The position numbers and the translations under genes were made by a program. From NCBI GenBank assembly GCA_021234155.1, contig JAJEKV010000003.1, forward strand, positions 18,398,386 through 18,462,385: 64,000 bases of DNA, given 5' to 3'. Below are positions 47,872 through 58,904 of the stretch, in pieces. Under the pieces are notes generated by a model that was not told where the DNA came from, made no database searches, and saw only the letters and a list, made by a program, of their open reading frames with translations. This stretch comes from Isoetes taiwanensis (Eukaryota > Streptophyta > Lycopodiopsida > Isoetales > Isoetaceae). Positions within the stretch are counted from its first letter, which is position 1. Each line of letters begins with the position of its first letter.

Positions 47872-48600
47872 AATAACGTGAAAATATGATCAATGGTGGA
47901 GTGTTTAGATCTGGATTTTCTTGCTTGTATAAGGGCACATACCTTTCTTTCCTCTGCCCATATTGTCAATTGCTGCTCAAGAACTTTGACCAGTAGTTTT
48001 GCCAACAAGATGATCATGGTTGTGCGGTAGTTTGGGGGGGTCACTTGCCTTATGTATTGGAACCATTATGCTAGCGATCCATTGTGGGAGGAAGCCTTCT
48101 TGAAGTGCCCTATTGAAGAGGCTAGAAGATGGAGATAATTTGTGGCCCTGCCCACTTTAACAACTCTGCGTGTATGTCAACTAAATCTATAGTTTTGTCA
48201 TTTGCGAGACCTTACAAGCTTTTAGCATAGCCTCTGTTATAACTGATTCATGGGCATGTCTGTGCTGATACCTCATTTTAAGCCCCGATGGGACCATAAA
48301 CCTGCAGCAAATACTGTTTCCAATGTTGTGATGATATTTCTCGTTGATGTGCTGCAATGTATTATGCCTTCTTGCCTTTGAGGAAAGGAAAGCTTTGTAC
48401 TGGTTGATTGCCCGTTGACCTGGAAGTGGGGTCAACTACTTGCTTGAGCTCGCATTTAAGGTCCTTACATTCATTATCAAACCACTTCTTTCCAAGAAAA
48501 GGAGGTTGAACATGAAGTCCTTGTGCATCTTCTCCAAAATAGCGATCTGCAATACACAAAAGGATGATGGTCAAATTGCATGGCATATACCTGGTTAGAT
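47872..48600 (-). mobile_element. LINE B, 5' segment (after the LINE D insertion)
   Basis: The minus-strand frame at 48044-47829 contains LLVKVLEQQLTIWAEE and HSTIDHIFT, which joins in sense with the segment ending at 46016. 48586-48362 has KKWFDNECKDLKCELKQ, the stretch between endonuclease and RT. The match fades near 48600, so the element is 5'-truncated. It pairs with LINE A's GFRPAHSTVDHIFTL. Confidence 0.8.
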
Positions 48601-50080
48601 CTCAATTGAATCCTCTCTTTTTAATATTGTTTCCATAAGATATAGAAATGTACGGTAAGACATGGTAGTTTATTTTGCTACGAGGAATATATGGGCATAC
48701 TAAGGATAAGCAATAAGATAACTTATAATCAATGAATAATAACATGGTATAAAGTGGGAAGATGGCTTTGTACCGTGCCCCTCAATTCTTATAAAGTTTA
48801 AAAGGATTCTTTCTGGTAATCTTATAGAACTAATGATCAGAAGAAACGGAGCTATGTCAACCAAGAGGAAGGAGTGGGATCTAAGAAGGAATATGGATCG
48901 AATCTTGGGAACTCCAAGGGAGGACTGGACACGTGGAAATACATAATGCAGTATTTAAATATTTGTATCCAATAATAAAAAAAAATATTTGTATCCAATA
49001 ATCGGTATGAAAAATTATCAAGCGTACCATAGACGTTTAGTGCAGGCTGTTAAATATCCTTGTAAATAATACGAGTACGATCGCATTAAATCACAGTTTG
49101 GGTTTGGAGTTTAGATTTGGAAAGCATATGAGAAGGAATGTGGCAGCTCCAATTCCGACAAGCATGGAGAGTCGGAAGCTGGTCTTTAGATAAATTAAAT
49201 AAAGGAAGTACATGGATTTCTGGTTGGTGGAAGGAATGAGAACTTCGAAAAAGGGCTGTAAGAATAGTTTAAGAACAAATTATAATTTAAAATTGATAGA
49301 GGTCGGGGGGCAACATAAATCAACATCTAAGCAGTAACATTCGAAGTAGATTGGCATGTCCATTAGGTATCTTAAAGCAGTCAAACAAAATTTGATAAGT
49401 TGTTGGAAGTGGAGCTCGTAACCAGCTCCAAAGATGTCCAAGGCCCTTAAGGGGATAAAATGGACGGTAAAACTTGTATATCATATATCATATCATTATA
49501 TTGAAAATATCTAGTGATACAATGGATTGTTTCCAAATTTCTCCTATGCTATCAATAAAATGGCTTAATTCAGGTTCATATGTGTTGTGTATTGGTTATT
49601 TATGGATGCATTCTACGTCGTATTTCTTCCATCTCCTTTAATGCCTGCTGCAACCTATCTGATATTACCTGTCGCTATAAAATGTTTACCTCTAAAGGGG
49701 AGACTATATTCACATAAGTGTCGTAAATTAACACTTTCTATGATGGCTTTGTTGGGGCATTGGAAACTCGTCCCAGATTATTGTCTTTAGTTCGATGCTA
49801 CTGCAAATCGTTGCTCCATCAATGATTAAATGTTTGCATTGTTTTTTTTACAGATAAAACGACCAACTAATGCTGTTGTGCCACAAGGAAGAATAATTTC
49901 TTAGTTGCCTCGAACAAATAGCATACACACTTTAATAGGATTGTTTTATATGTCTCAGCTTTTTCATTGATGAATATAGGTTGGTTAATATGTAGAAGTT
50001 CCATTCATTCTTGCACAAATATATATACAAGTTTTTGTACTATGAGGGGTCTATAGAGTTGAATGTGTCTATTCTAAAGA
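48601..50080. other. Spacer without a supported gene
   Basis: AT-rich. A short duplicated phrase (tatttgtatccaataat) occurs at 48959 and 48987. The 67-codon frame at 49587-49790 has no motif I recognise. Nothing else is supported. Confidence 0.5.
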
Positions 50081-50760
50081 TTATAGACAGGTTGTATGAA
50101 GCCGGCTATCCAAAACTGACCCAGTGTGAAAGATTCCTTGGATCTCTTAAGATTTTACAAAGATTGGCCTAGATTTTTCAAGATTATCGCAAGATTGCTC
50201 TAGATTCAGAAGAAACTACGTAGCTAGATCCTCTTGGATTCTATGAAGATTATTTTAGATTCTCAAAAATCTAATGGAGATTCAATTGGATTCCCCTAGG
50301 TTCCAAAAGATTGTCTTGAGATTCCCCAAGGTTTCTCTACATTCGCTAAGATTCTACGCAGGTTCATTTATATTCCCTTAGATTTTACGATAGCTTCTCT
50401 AAGTTTCCATCAATATTTCCCTGGATTCTATGGCGTTTAATGAACGTTCCCTAGATTCGCGAAGATTCTTCCAAGATTCCCATAGATTCCCAAGGGTCTG
50501 TAAATTTTTCTAGATTCCCTTACATTCTAGGAAGATTACCCTGATTCTTCAAGATCACTCTAGATTCTCGAAGATTATATGAAGATTTTTTTGGATTCGC
50601 CTAGATTCCCAAGTTATCCAAAAATGGTCCTAGATTTTGTAACATTCCATCAAGATTCTCAAAGATTTGATGACGCTTCGCTTAGATTCTGCTAGTATCC
50701 CAAAGATTATCCCAACAGTCGCACAGATTCCCCAAGATGTGGATTCTCCTAGATTCTCAC
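50080..50760. repeat. Degenerate 10-11-bp array (AGATTCyyyn)
   Basis: The hexamer AGATTC and one-off variants (GGATTC, AGATTT, AGATTA, GGTTCC) recur through about 680 bp. In the best stretches they stand every 10 or 11 bp, for example at 50460-50490 and 50560-50610; intervening bases are mostly pyrimidines. There is no ORF or open border. The array ends directly before a LINE-tail fragment. Confidence 0.75.
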
Positions 50761-50766
50761 AGTAAT

Positions 50767-50866
50767 ACGCTTGTTGTGCCTCCTGTTTGGATCCCACAGG
50801 CCAATTGGTCTCCGTGGACGATAAAAAGTTTATTCTATTCTATTCTATTCTATTCTATTCTATTCT
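50767..50866 (+). mobile_element. Tiny 3' fragment of the LINE A/B family with (TTCTA)n tail
   Basis: The phrase ccaattggtctccgtggacg followed by ataaaaagttta matches the last 40 bp of LINE A/B (ccagttggct..gtggacgttaaaata in LINE B sense). It is followed by eight TTCTA/TATTC units at 50830-50866. It is either an extreme 5' truncation or a SINE that borrows the LINE tail. Confidence 0.65.
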
Positions 50867-51628
50867 AACATTGTCATAGACTCCCTTAGATTCCCAAATA
50901 TTCTTTTAGGAATATTTCATTGAATGATTTGTAGAATCTTCCAGGTTGCTTCTCTTGATCATTTCCTACAATAAGTACCCTAACATCTCACCCCATCATG
51001 ATCGTACCACAAGTGGTCACAAGTAGCCTCGAGCCACCTGGATTTCATGTAAGTTGCTTCACCTGGAGAGTCTCGTATACTAGAAGATATCTAAGCGTTA
51101 AAATATGACACTGGAACATACACTGTGCTAAATAGACATCAAATGTGTGCACGGTATTGTCACATGCTAGGTAATTATTTTGACTGATTCTCCTGTATAT
51201 TTATTCTTGGCGGCACCTAATATATATTGGAACGTTATTCATCCACAATAGAGCTGAGGAGTCTTCGATAGCATCAGTTTACAACTTCATGACGTAATAT
51301 TGACTCTCTTGCATGTTCTTTGTGGACTATTGTTTTAATATTTCTCAAGAAACATTGCAATGTCTGTAGAAAAAAAGATTATCTAACATATGTCCAAACA
51401 TTTCCATTCTCAGCATATGTGTAATTAGCCAATAGATTATTCTGCAATTAACGATTAATTTGGACCATATGTGCAATATATGTTCACTTGAATACTGAAC
51501 TATGGAAACATTAATTGTGCTCTCCCTCACCAAGTTAGCGGTGAAAAGTTCATCAATGTTTACTACAGCTTCTTTTACAATTGTAAAATCATGGATTCAT
51601 CTTTATTATTATGAAGCGTTGATTCGCA
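50867..51628. other. Spacer without a supported gene
   Basis: AT-rich, no feature seen. Confidence 0.5.
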
Positions 51629-51902
51629 TTTGCAAAATCATGTCAAATATTGGGGACTCGGAGGTTAAAAAAAAAGCCACAATTCAAAAAATGCCCTTGT
51701 ATGGAACGTAGGGGCGCCTTTGCAAAATCATGTCAAATATTGGGGACTCAAGAGGTTCAAAAAAAAAGCCACAATTCAAAAAATGCCCTTGTATAGAACG
51801 TAGGGGCGCCTTTGCAAAATCATGTCAAATATTGGGGACTCAGGAGGTTCAAAAAAAAAATCACAATTCAAAAAATGCCCTTGTATAAGATGTAGAGGCA
51901 CA
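51629..51902. repeat. Tandem triplication, ~91-bp unit
   Basis: Three units start ttgcaaaatcatgtcaaata at 51629, 51719 and 51812. Each contains an A-run and gccacaattcaaaaaatgcc or a close variant. The third unit is a little diverged. There are no spacers as in CRISPR and no coding frame. Confidence 0.9.
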
Positions 51903-52006
51903 AGGCTAGTTCAAAACATTGACAAATGCAATTTATTATGAGTAGAGCTGATTTGATAATTGGAAGATTTCCTTCTCAAACGATTTGGTCACAAAATGTG
52001 CGAACC

Positions 52007-52080
52007 CATTGCTTAGTTAGCGCTCAAATAAGTAAAACAACAGCATTGCTTAGTTAGCGCTCAAATAAGTAAAACAACAG
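52007..52080. repeat. Perfect 37-bp tandem pair
   Basis: The unit beginning cattgcttagttagcgctc occurs twice with no mismatch, followed by a partial third (cat). A recent slippage event. Confidence 0.9.
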
Positions 52081-53164
52081 CATGGCACGAATGACAAATT
52101 AATAAGAGTCCATGGAATTAAGTTTGAGTGTTTGTTGTTAGAGAAATCATTAATTGCCAAATTTGCCTCGTTAGCGTGACACTATTCATTCAGTGCGCTG
52201 CAGCACATTGGACAATTTGTTTGGACTTAAATTCTAGCTGAAAACCTAGCGTCAATCTCTTTTGTCCTATTTTGGCATGTTATCCATCTCTTCAAATATG
52301 AATTTGGGTGGTTTGCTGTATCCATAAACCTTACTATAAATCACACTGTCAAACACCAACCATAAAGTAAATATATCGTCTTTGTGAATAAGGGATCCGA
52401 ATTTCAGGTAGTATCTATAAATCATATTGCAGGAAAGAGCGCAGCAACATCATTAGAGATAATCTATTCAATATGAAGGTATATCTTTATTTGTTGGACA
52501 ACAAATTCGTCTACATCTTCAGAGTATAGGTGCAAAAATCACATACATTATAATCTTTTTTATGGATCAATATATCACTGGCAAAATGTTGTTTTGTGAT
52601 TGTAGATGCTGGAACTAATATCTAATGCAAGTCAATTTGCCAAACTCAAGCCACGAAGATTGTGGCATGCAGTTGCAGTCGCTATGAAGTTAGCTTTCCA
52701 TACAAAAATTTGCAAATAAAAATATTCCGAGACATGCATTGTGGAACTCCACATCCTTGGCAGTGCATACATAGCATATCATGAGTTCAAAACCAAGTCT
52801 ATAGCTGCAGACTATAAATTCTCATGTGAAGGTCACATCTAGGACAAAAAATCATGCCCCTATCGCACTGTTGGAACACTGTTAGAAAGTAGCTTGGACC
52901 AATATAGTTCTGCCATAAATGACATTTAACTAGCTTGTGGTTCGGAATTTAACTTTCTTGCACTGTCATAGCTTCCTACAACAAACTCATGTTCTGTCTC
53001 ATATCCAAAAGCTTGGATGGTGCCATCCATCTTTCTTTCTGTTTAAAATCTCTTAAAAGAACTTGCTCGAATGTGCAGAACAAAAGCCTTTTTATTTCCC
53101 TTTCTGGATCAAATGCCCAAAAAACAACCGTTCTTTTTTGTTTTCTGCGCATCAGGACAAATGG
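52081..53164. other. Spacer without a supported gene
   Basis: AT-rich; no ORF, RNA gene or repeat that I can support. Confidence 0.5.
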
Positions 53165-53169
53165 GTGCA

Positions 53170-54972
53170 TGTGACGTTCCAGCACAGTATACGCTCCCAG
53201 GACGTATATTGTACTGCCACGTCACGCGTACACGCCACCCCGATTGACGTGTACGCCAACGTATAGCCAAGTGGGTAGCCCCTAGGGGGCAACTTGCTAA
53301 GAATGTGCATTAGCATTAATGTGCACATTTTCCAATGTACACATTAATGTGGGCACACATTTCCATGTGGCCACTTGATGCCAAGTGGGCCATACCCATA
53401 GGAGCAATTAAGGTGCACATTTTCCAATGTACACATTCATTAATGTGCACACATTTCCATGTGAGCACATTTGGGTGCACACATTTCCATGTGGGCACAT
53501 TTGGCCACCTAGCCCTTAAAGGCAAGTGGGCCCATTACCAATTATCCCACATGCCAAAAGGGGATAATTGGAAACCCTAGCCACCCCCTTGTCTATATAG
53601 GGTTGGAAACCCTAACTAACCTAATTTTCGATTTTAGGGTTTGAACTCTTTTTGGCTGCCTCAAGCGACCAAAACCGCATCCCGAACTCGATTGGGAGAA
53701 CTACATCCTTAGTTCCTCGAGATTCGAAAGCGTTTTGTGCCAGGATGGTCGAAGCTCAGTCGGGAGGAGCCCCTCAAGGATCGTATTTGGCCAATTAGAT
53801 AGTCTAAACCCTATTTTAGGCATTGAATCAAAGGGGTTTAGCCTATTAGATTGCCCATAGCAGCCCTCTAGAACTCTAGATAGCGAGATTCTAACTAAAG
53901 AACCTAACTCTATGATATAGGTTAGATCTTGTTCTTTAGTTCTTACGTGATGTATATGGATGATGTATCTCTGTGAACTCCTTGTATTGGGAAGGGGGTA
54001 GAGACCTAAAGCTTGGTAGTTGATGCTCCTAGAGTAGCCTCTCTAGCACACTTGTACATGCGGCCTGCGGCACAATAGCCCTTTGTGTTGTGTTCTTAGG
54101 GTCGACCGGTTGATAAGGGTGGTTTGTGTCCATAGCGGTTGCTCTCTCGGGATGTAAAGTCTACCGGAGAGCACCGCAGACTAGCGCTTAATACTTTGGG
54201 GGGCTGCGTGCACCACGAGTATGAGTTCGACACCCGTTGGGGATAAGAAGCCGTGCTGGCGGCGGTGCCACCGGGGTTTCGGTCGAGGCCATGTGCAAGT
54301 GGTTGTCTTGGCACGAGGGGTGGGACCGGTCGTGGTGGTAGTTCCCTTCAAGTGGGTTAAAGTCGAAAGTACGGGCGGTTGGTGTCCTCTTTGCCTGCTA
54401 TGGCATTGATCATCCGGTGGGGAGAGAAACCTCCCTACACGCCTCATCCAGTGCAGGGGAGATGTAAACGGCTATAGCCCCTTTGGCTATGATCCCCAAG
54501 AACTTACGGTCCAACCCGAAGTTCTTCAACCTATCGCAAAGTGTATGCGGGGAGGGGCGGATGGAGTGGACAACCCTAAGCCATGTTCTTATGCCAGCCA
54601 AATCCATTGCCATGAATTCTGTCTGCAATGAACTCTGGAGACCCAAGCCGTCAGTCATCCCTTTGAGTCTGAGCCTTGGGTAGGATTCCCTATGTGATGT
54701 GCTAATCTTTGTCTATGCAGATATGTGGAGGACCATCCTTCGTGATGGTCATATGATGTTGATGTATGTGCTACTGACATGTATGTTTACGCTTCCGCAG
54801 CTAGGTAGGCCCTGAGGGAGACGGGGTGCAATGACCCTTCCACTCTTCCCACTGGAACCCGTCACGGTTGCAGTGTCATGTGGAGGGCCCTGTATTAGCA
54901 TGGAGCTGGTATGGGGGATGAACTCCTGTTTGTATACGGCGAGTGCACCGTATACGAGAAGGGGACGTCACA
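53170..54972. mobile_element. Solo LTR, 1.8 kb, with 5-bp target-site duplication
   Basis: A fossil LTR of unknown superfamily. It begins TGTGACGT and ends ACGTCACA, a perfect inverted pair, and is flanked by gtgca at 53165-53169 and 54973-54977. Inside are a duplicated AT/GC-mixed stretch (gtgcacattttccaatgtac at 53311 and again near 53411) and a TATA box (tctatatag at 53593), fitting a U3 promoter on the + strand. No internal region follows, so it is what remains after LTR-LTR recombination. The clean termini suggest moderate rather than extreme age. Confidence 0.85.
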
Positions 54973-54993
54973 GTGCATCCCTCTTTAAATTCT

Positions 54994-55429
54994 TGTAACG
55001 GGCCCATGGTAGGCCGCTCGAGTATTCGAACCTTGAATGTGCCTGTGGGGCATTCCCGAGACATCGGCATAAATGGGTAGAAGCGACTACTCATAAACGT
55101 CTAGACGGTTTTGCCCAGTTGGTTAAGGGCATGTTGGTTAGGAACGTTACAGTTGGCATCAGAGCCAAGTTGGATCTTTGGGTGTTGATATTTATTTACA
55201 GATTACAGGTTGGATCCTTAGCTATTGAGATGGTGGATCATAGATCATGTTGAGGTAAGGGTTCTTCTCGTAGTATGCTCAGTAAGATGGATAGCAGTTA
55301 TACTTCTAAGGTGAAGTTTTGATTTGAGTTAAAGTTGTGCTATATTTGAGATATTTGAATCATAGAATTTGTTTCAGTAAAATACATAACGACCCATGAG
55401 GACATGGGTTAAATTTTAGAAGGAGAGAC
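54994..55429 (+). mobile_element. TRIM-type LTR, primer-binding site and internal part
   Basis: 54994-55151 is a 158-bp LTR related to those of the TRIM at 43766-44231, now on the + strand (TGTAACGG...CGTTACA). Just after it, ttggcatcagagcc (55153) resembles the initiator tRNA-Met primer-binding site. A non-coding 260-bp middle leads to a purine tract (agaaggagagac, 55418-55429). What follows at 55430 is not the same LTR, so the element is a fragment or chimera. It is broken and non-coding. Confidence 0.75.
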
Positions 55430-58012
55430 TGTAACGATCCTGGCCACTTGATGAGCCAGTATACGTACTCATGTACGTATATGCATGCTTGACATGCATG
55501 CAAGACAGAACATGCATGCAAGATGGAACATGCATGCAAGATAGAACATGCATGCAACATGGAGAGCATATAAGCAAGAGTTACTTTTGGAGAGCTTAGT
55601 GGGAATTGGAGACGTGAAGGTTTTTGCAAGAGAATGCAACCTGGAGCATGAAGGCAAAGAAGGATTGCACTGGGAGGATTGGCGGATCAAGTGAGGATGC
55701 CAGAGCTTGGGAACGGCATCAAATATTCTTCTATCAGGTGGGGTTTGTATTGATTCTTGAGGTGACATATGTTGCAATTAGGCATGATTAGAATATGATT
55801 TGTGATGAGAGGATGTGGTGCCTATGTACCGATGTGGAATCATGGACATAAAGAAGTGATTTTCTGCTGTAAATGCTATGCAAGAGGGAATTCTGTGCCA
55901 GCATATAAGAAATTGAATCTGGCATGAGAAGAGGCCGAAATTGATGCAAAAGGGCCTTTTTTTGAATCATAGGAGTCGGATTTGGAAGTGGAAGAAGAAA
56001 TTTCATATTTATGAGTGGAGACAGAAGTCTGTTTGGCAAATTTTCTAGCCCAGAAAATCACCCTGAAACTGCCGTGGAACCGCCTAGACTTCTTTGGAAC
56101 ACAGAGACGGGACCAAATCAGAATTCTTTGGGCTCCAAAAAGCCCCAAATCAATTGCTGGAAGGATGGGTTGAGCTGTTAGGTGCCGACTCCAATGCTGG
56201 TCGTGTTCACAGTTTTGTCTTTTCTTTTATTGTTTTGTTTGGATTAATTGGGTTATTGCTTAGCTAATACTTATTGGCATGTGAAAATATGAAGCTAAGT
56301 AATCATTGGACGTAGTTGGATTGCACTCTTGCTTAAGGAAAAGGAAGGAATTAACCAAAGAGGAGATCCAGGCATGAGGAGCTGGGCTGCATAATCCAGT
56401 AATAAAAACATGCATTGTTTCTAATGATTGAATTTGCATTATTAGGAACTTATGGAATATACGGTTAATAAATCTAAGGCTAATGAGTAAATTGTACATT
56501 TGACACCTAGAAGTGAAGCTCTCACTAAAGGTCAGTTGGCAAGGCTTACAAGCAGTTGCGGTTGTAAGAGCGTATAGATTTTTAAGTCTGAAGTGCAGGA
56601 TTTGGGGTTCCATCTTAGATGCATTAATAAATCCCTTAGCTAAGGAAAGTGGGTTTTTAATTAAAATATTAAAAACCTTAGCTAACAATTCTTAAAGATA
56701 AATTAAGATATGGAACCTTAAAGATCAAGTGAAGTTGGGCCGAGGGGGCAATATGAGGCATATGGGGGCGTCTATACGAGGCTAGGGCATGGAACACTGT
56801 AAGTCTAAGTGTATAACTGTGCATGGAACACTGTAAGTCTAAGTGTATAACTGTAAGTTTCTAAGTGTTGAACTATATTTTATCAAAGACATCATAGCTA
56901 ATGGATTATCCTCGTGGGAGAATGATTCTGGGGTAAGTTGTGCAGTATGAAATGATATTGTCTTTTCTTGTTCAGTGAAATACATAGTTGTGGGAGTGAT
57001 ATCAATGACAGTTAGGCTTGTGACAGTACTTCAACTTGGGCAGGTTGTATGGGCAACATCAGCAGCAGTATAATCCAGGCACATGTATAGGAAACATTCT
57101 AATGAACACCACATGTCATGGTCTTTGTATTGTCTCACTGTTGTCTTGGTATTGTTATGTATTTGGATCCTCCGGGGTCGGACTTCCAGGTTCGGTGGCC
57201 TGGGTTGCTCCGGCATGACTCATGTTTCTATGTTCTATGTATTTGTGCTCTGTGACACTGGGCATTAGTTCTCCTGGCCGGGATTGCTACGTCAGTCAAC
57301 TCTTGTGAACTCCCATGGTAAGAGGTCCTCCAGTGCCAGACGTGGGCTGAGAGGGTATGCATATACGAGGTTCACCCCACCACCCGCACAGGGCTTGGAA
57401 TGTAAGCTGGCTGGGCAACATGCTGCTAACAGGGCCTGTATGTAGGCTGGCTGAGCTACCCATTGTCCCGGAGTTTGTTTATGATGGTTTGGTACTCTGG
57501 TTATGTTCTTTGCTATTGATGTCTATGTTGTTTTCTTTGTTGTCGTTGTCATTGTCTAGCATTGCACCATAGGTTCTTGTGTCTTTGAGTTGTTTCTGTT
57601 TGTTATCCAAGACTTTCAAGATGTTCTATGCATGCAGAAGCAGCTATGGGATCCCCACTTAGTCACGAGGACTAACCCCAGTGAGTGCATGTGCAGTGAA
57701 CAAGCAAGGCAGTGATTGCGCAGATGGCATCAATGTAGCGAAGGATCATGGTTGTGATCTGGAGTTAAAAGGCTTTTGTTTAGCTTACTTAGCAGTGTTT
57801 AGGCATATACATTGAGAGTATTGTGGATATTATAATTCTTCAAGATTTATGTTGAATTCATAAGGATGGTTCAGATTTCAACTGCAAAGGAAGATTCAAT
57901 TCTTCACCAATACTGTTGTTTTGTAAAGTTATACCAACCTAGATCTAGTCACTTTGCAAGTTTTGACAAGATCCCGAGTTGCCAGGAGGGTCAACTCGGC
58001 AGGCTCGTCACA
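55430..58012 (+). mobile_element. Probable 2.6-kb LTR of another family
   Basis: It starts TGTAACGATCCTGGC directly after a purine tract and may end at ...GGCAGGCTCGTCACA (58012). The two ends are imperfect inverted repeats (12 of 15). A TATA-like gcatataagcaagag lies at 55567, and a tandem array of four catgcatgcaaga units at 55492-55560. No protein domain is seen across the interval. The right end is not confirmed by a target-site duplication. Superfamily unknown, possibly Ty3/gypsy given its length. A fossil. Confidence 0.5.
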
Positions 58013-58064
58013 TATATTTTTGGATGCTTAAGATGAAAGCTTGATCATTATGATTTTTAAAAAT

Positions 58065-58235
58065 TGGAGACTAAGACAGAGATGTGTTCATATGGGCATC
58101 TTCAACATCTGCATTGTCAAAGCATTTACTAACTTTGTTCCAAGCCAACTGGAGACTAGAATAGAGATGTATTCATATGAGCATCCTCAACATTTGCACT
58201 ATCAAGACATTTACTAACTTTGTTTCAAGCCATAA
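58065..58235. repeat. Tandem pair, ~85-bp unit
   Basis: Two units share ttcatatg, gcatc.tcaacat and catttactaactttgtt.caagcca. They differ at several positions, so this is an older duplication. It lies on the flank of the L1 fragment. Confidence 0.8.
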
Positions 58236-58479
58236 TAATGTTATGTATTAATGGATATGTATTTGGACTAGGGTGCAACTCAACAAAAGCTGAATCTGGA
58301 GGACAATGCTTAATGGTAGGGTGGCCAACAGGATAAGAATTGTGGAGCCAATATCTAATAAATGTAGAAGCAACAGAATTACAATCATTTAAAGTTCTCC
58401 AGACATATTTACTAGTATGAGAACATGCTTATGGATACAAATTTTTGCAGCCTATACCATCAAAATGTTTGGCACGAGA

Positions 58480-58600
58480 AATGGTATATCCCAAAAATGC
58501 ATGTAAAAATCTGGTAGACCATCTGGACCTAGAGATTTCTCTTTGCTAAAACTTTTAAGGACAGCTTGGATTTCATTCGCATTAGGGATAGCTACAAAGG
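58480..58600 (-). pseudogene. L1-type reverse-transcriptase start fragment
   Basis: On the minus strand the frame reads NANEIQAVLKSFSKEKSLGP followed by DGLPDFYM. This matches the start of L1 RT (EI..A...M...KAPGPDGLP..F). The frame is lost on both sides. Further decayed L1 sequence may extend to about 58250 and 58870 but cannot be read with confidence. Confidence 0.65.
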
Positions 58601-58904
58601 AGGACCTCTCTATTCTCTAGATAAAGGAGCTCTTTAAATGTGGATAATTGTGAACAGATAGTATTCTTAAATAGCATAACTCCATCTGGAAACTGTGGAT
58701 TCAAAATTCTCAGCAACAGCGTGGAACTCAATTTGCCCAGGCAAGTACGTCTTCATAATATTGCTAATGGTTGCTTTGAATAAAGAAGTAAACAAGATGT
58801 TTGAATTTGTTCCTGAAGGGGGGAGGGGACATCAGATAGTGATTTTCACTGTGAGAAAGAAAATTGAAGGAAATCTAAGAGAGGGAAATCTAGATTTGTG
58901 AAGA

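Noticed and set aside
50080-50760. CRISPR or coding repeat
   Set aside because: The unit is 10-11 bp and degenerate, with no spacer structure and stops in all frames.
51629-51902. CRISPR-like array
   Set aside because: The repeats are head-to-tail without unique spacers, in a plant nuclear context.
53600-53645. Telomere-like aaaccctaac phrases
   Set aside because: Single scattered units just downstream of the solo LTR's TATA box; no array.
54181-54447. Open frames within the solo LTR
   Set aside because: Low-complexity composition, no domain, and located inside an LTR.
57031-57572. Small membrane-like ORFs at 57036-57572
   Set aside because: Several overlapping frames on both strands with no start context or homology; inside the probable 2.6-kb LTR.
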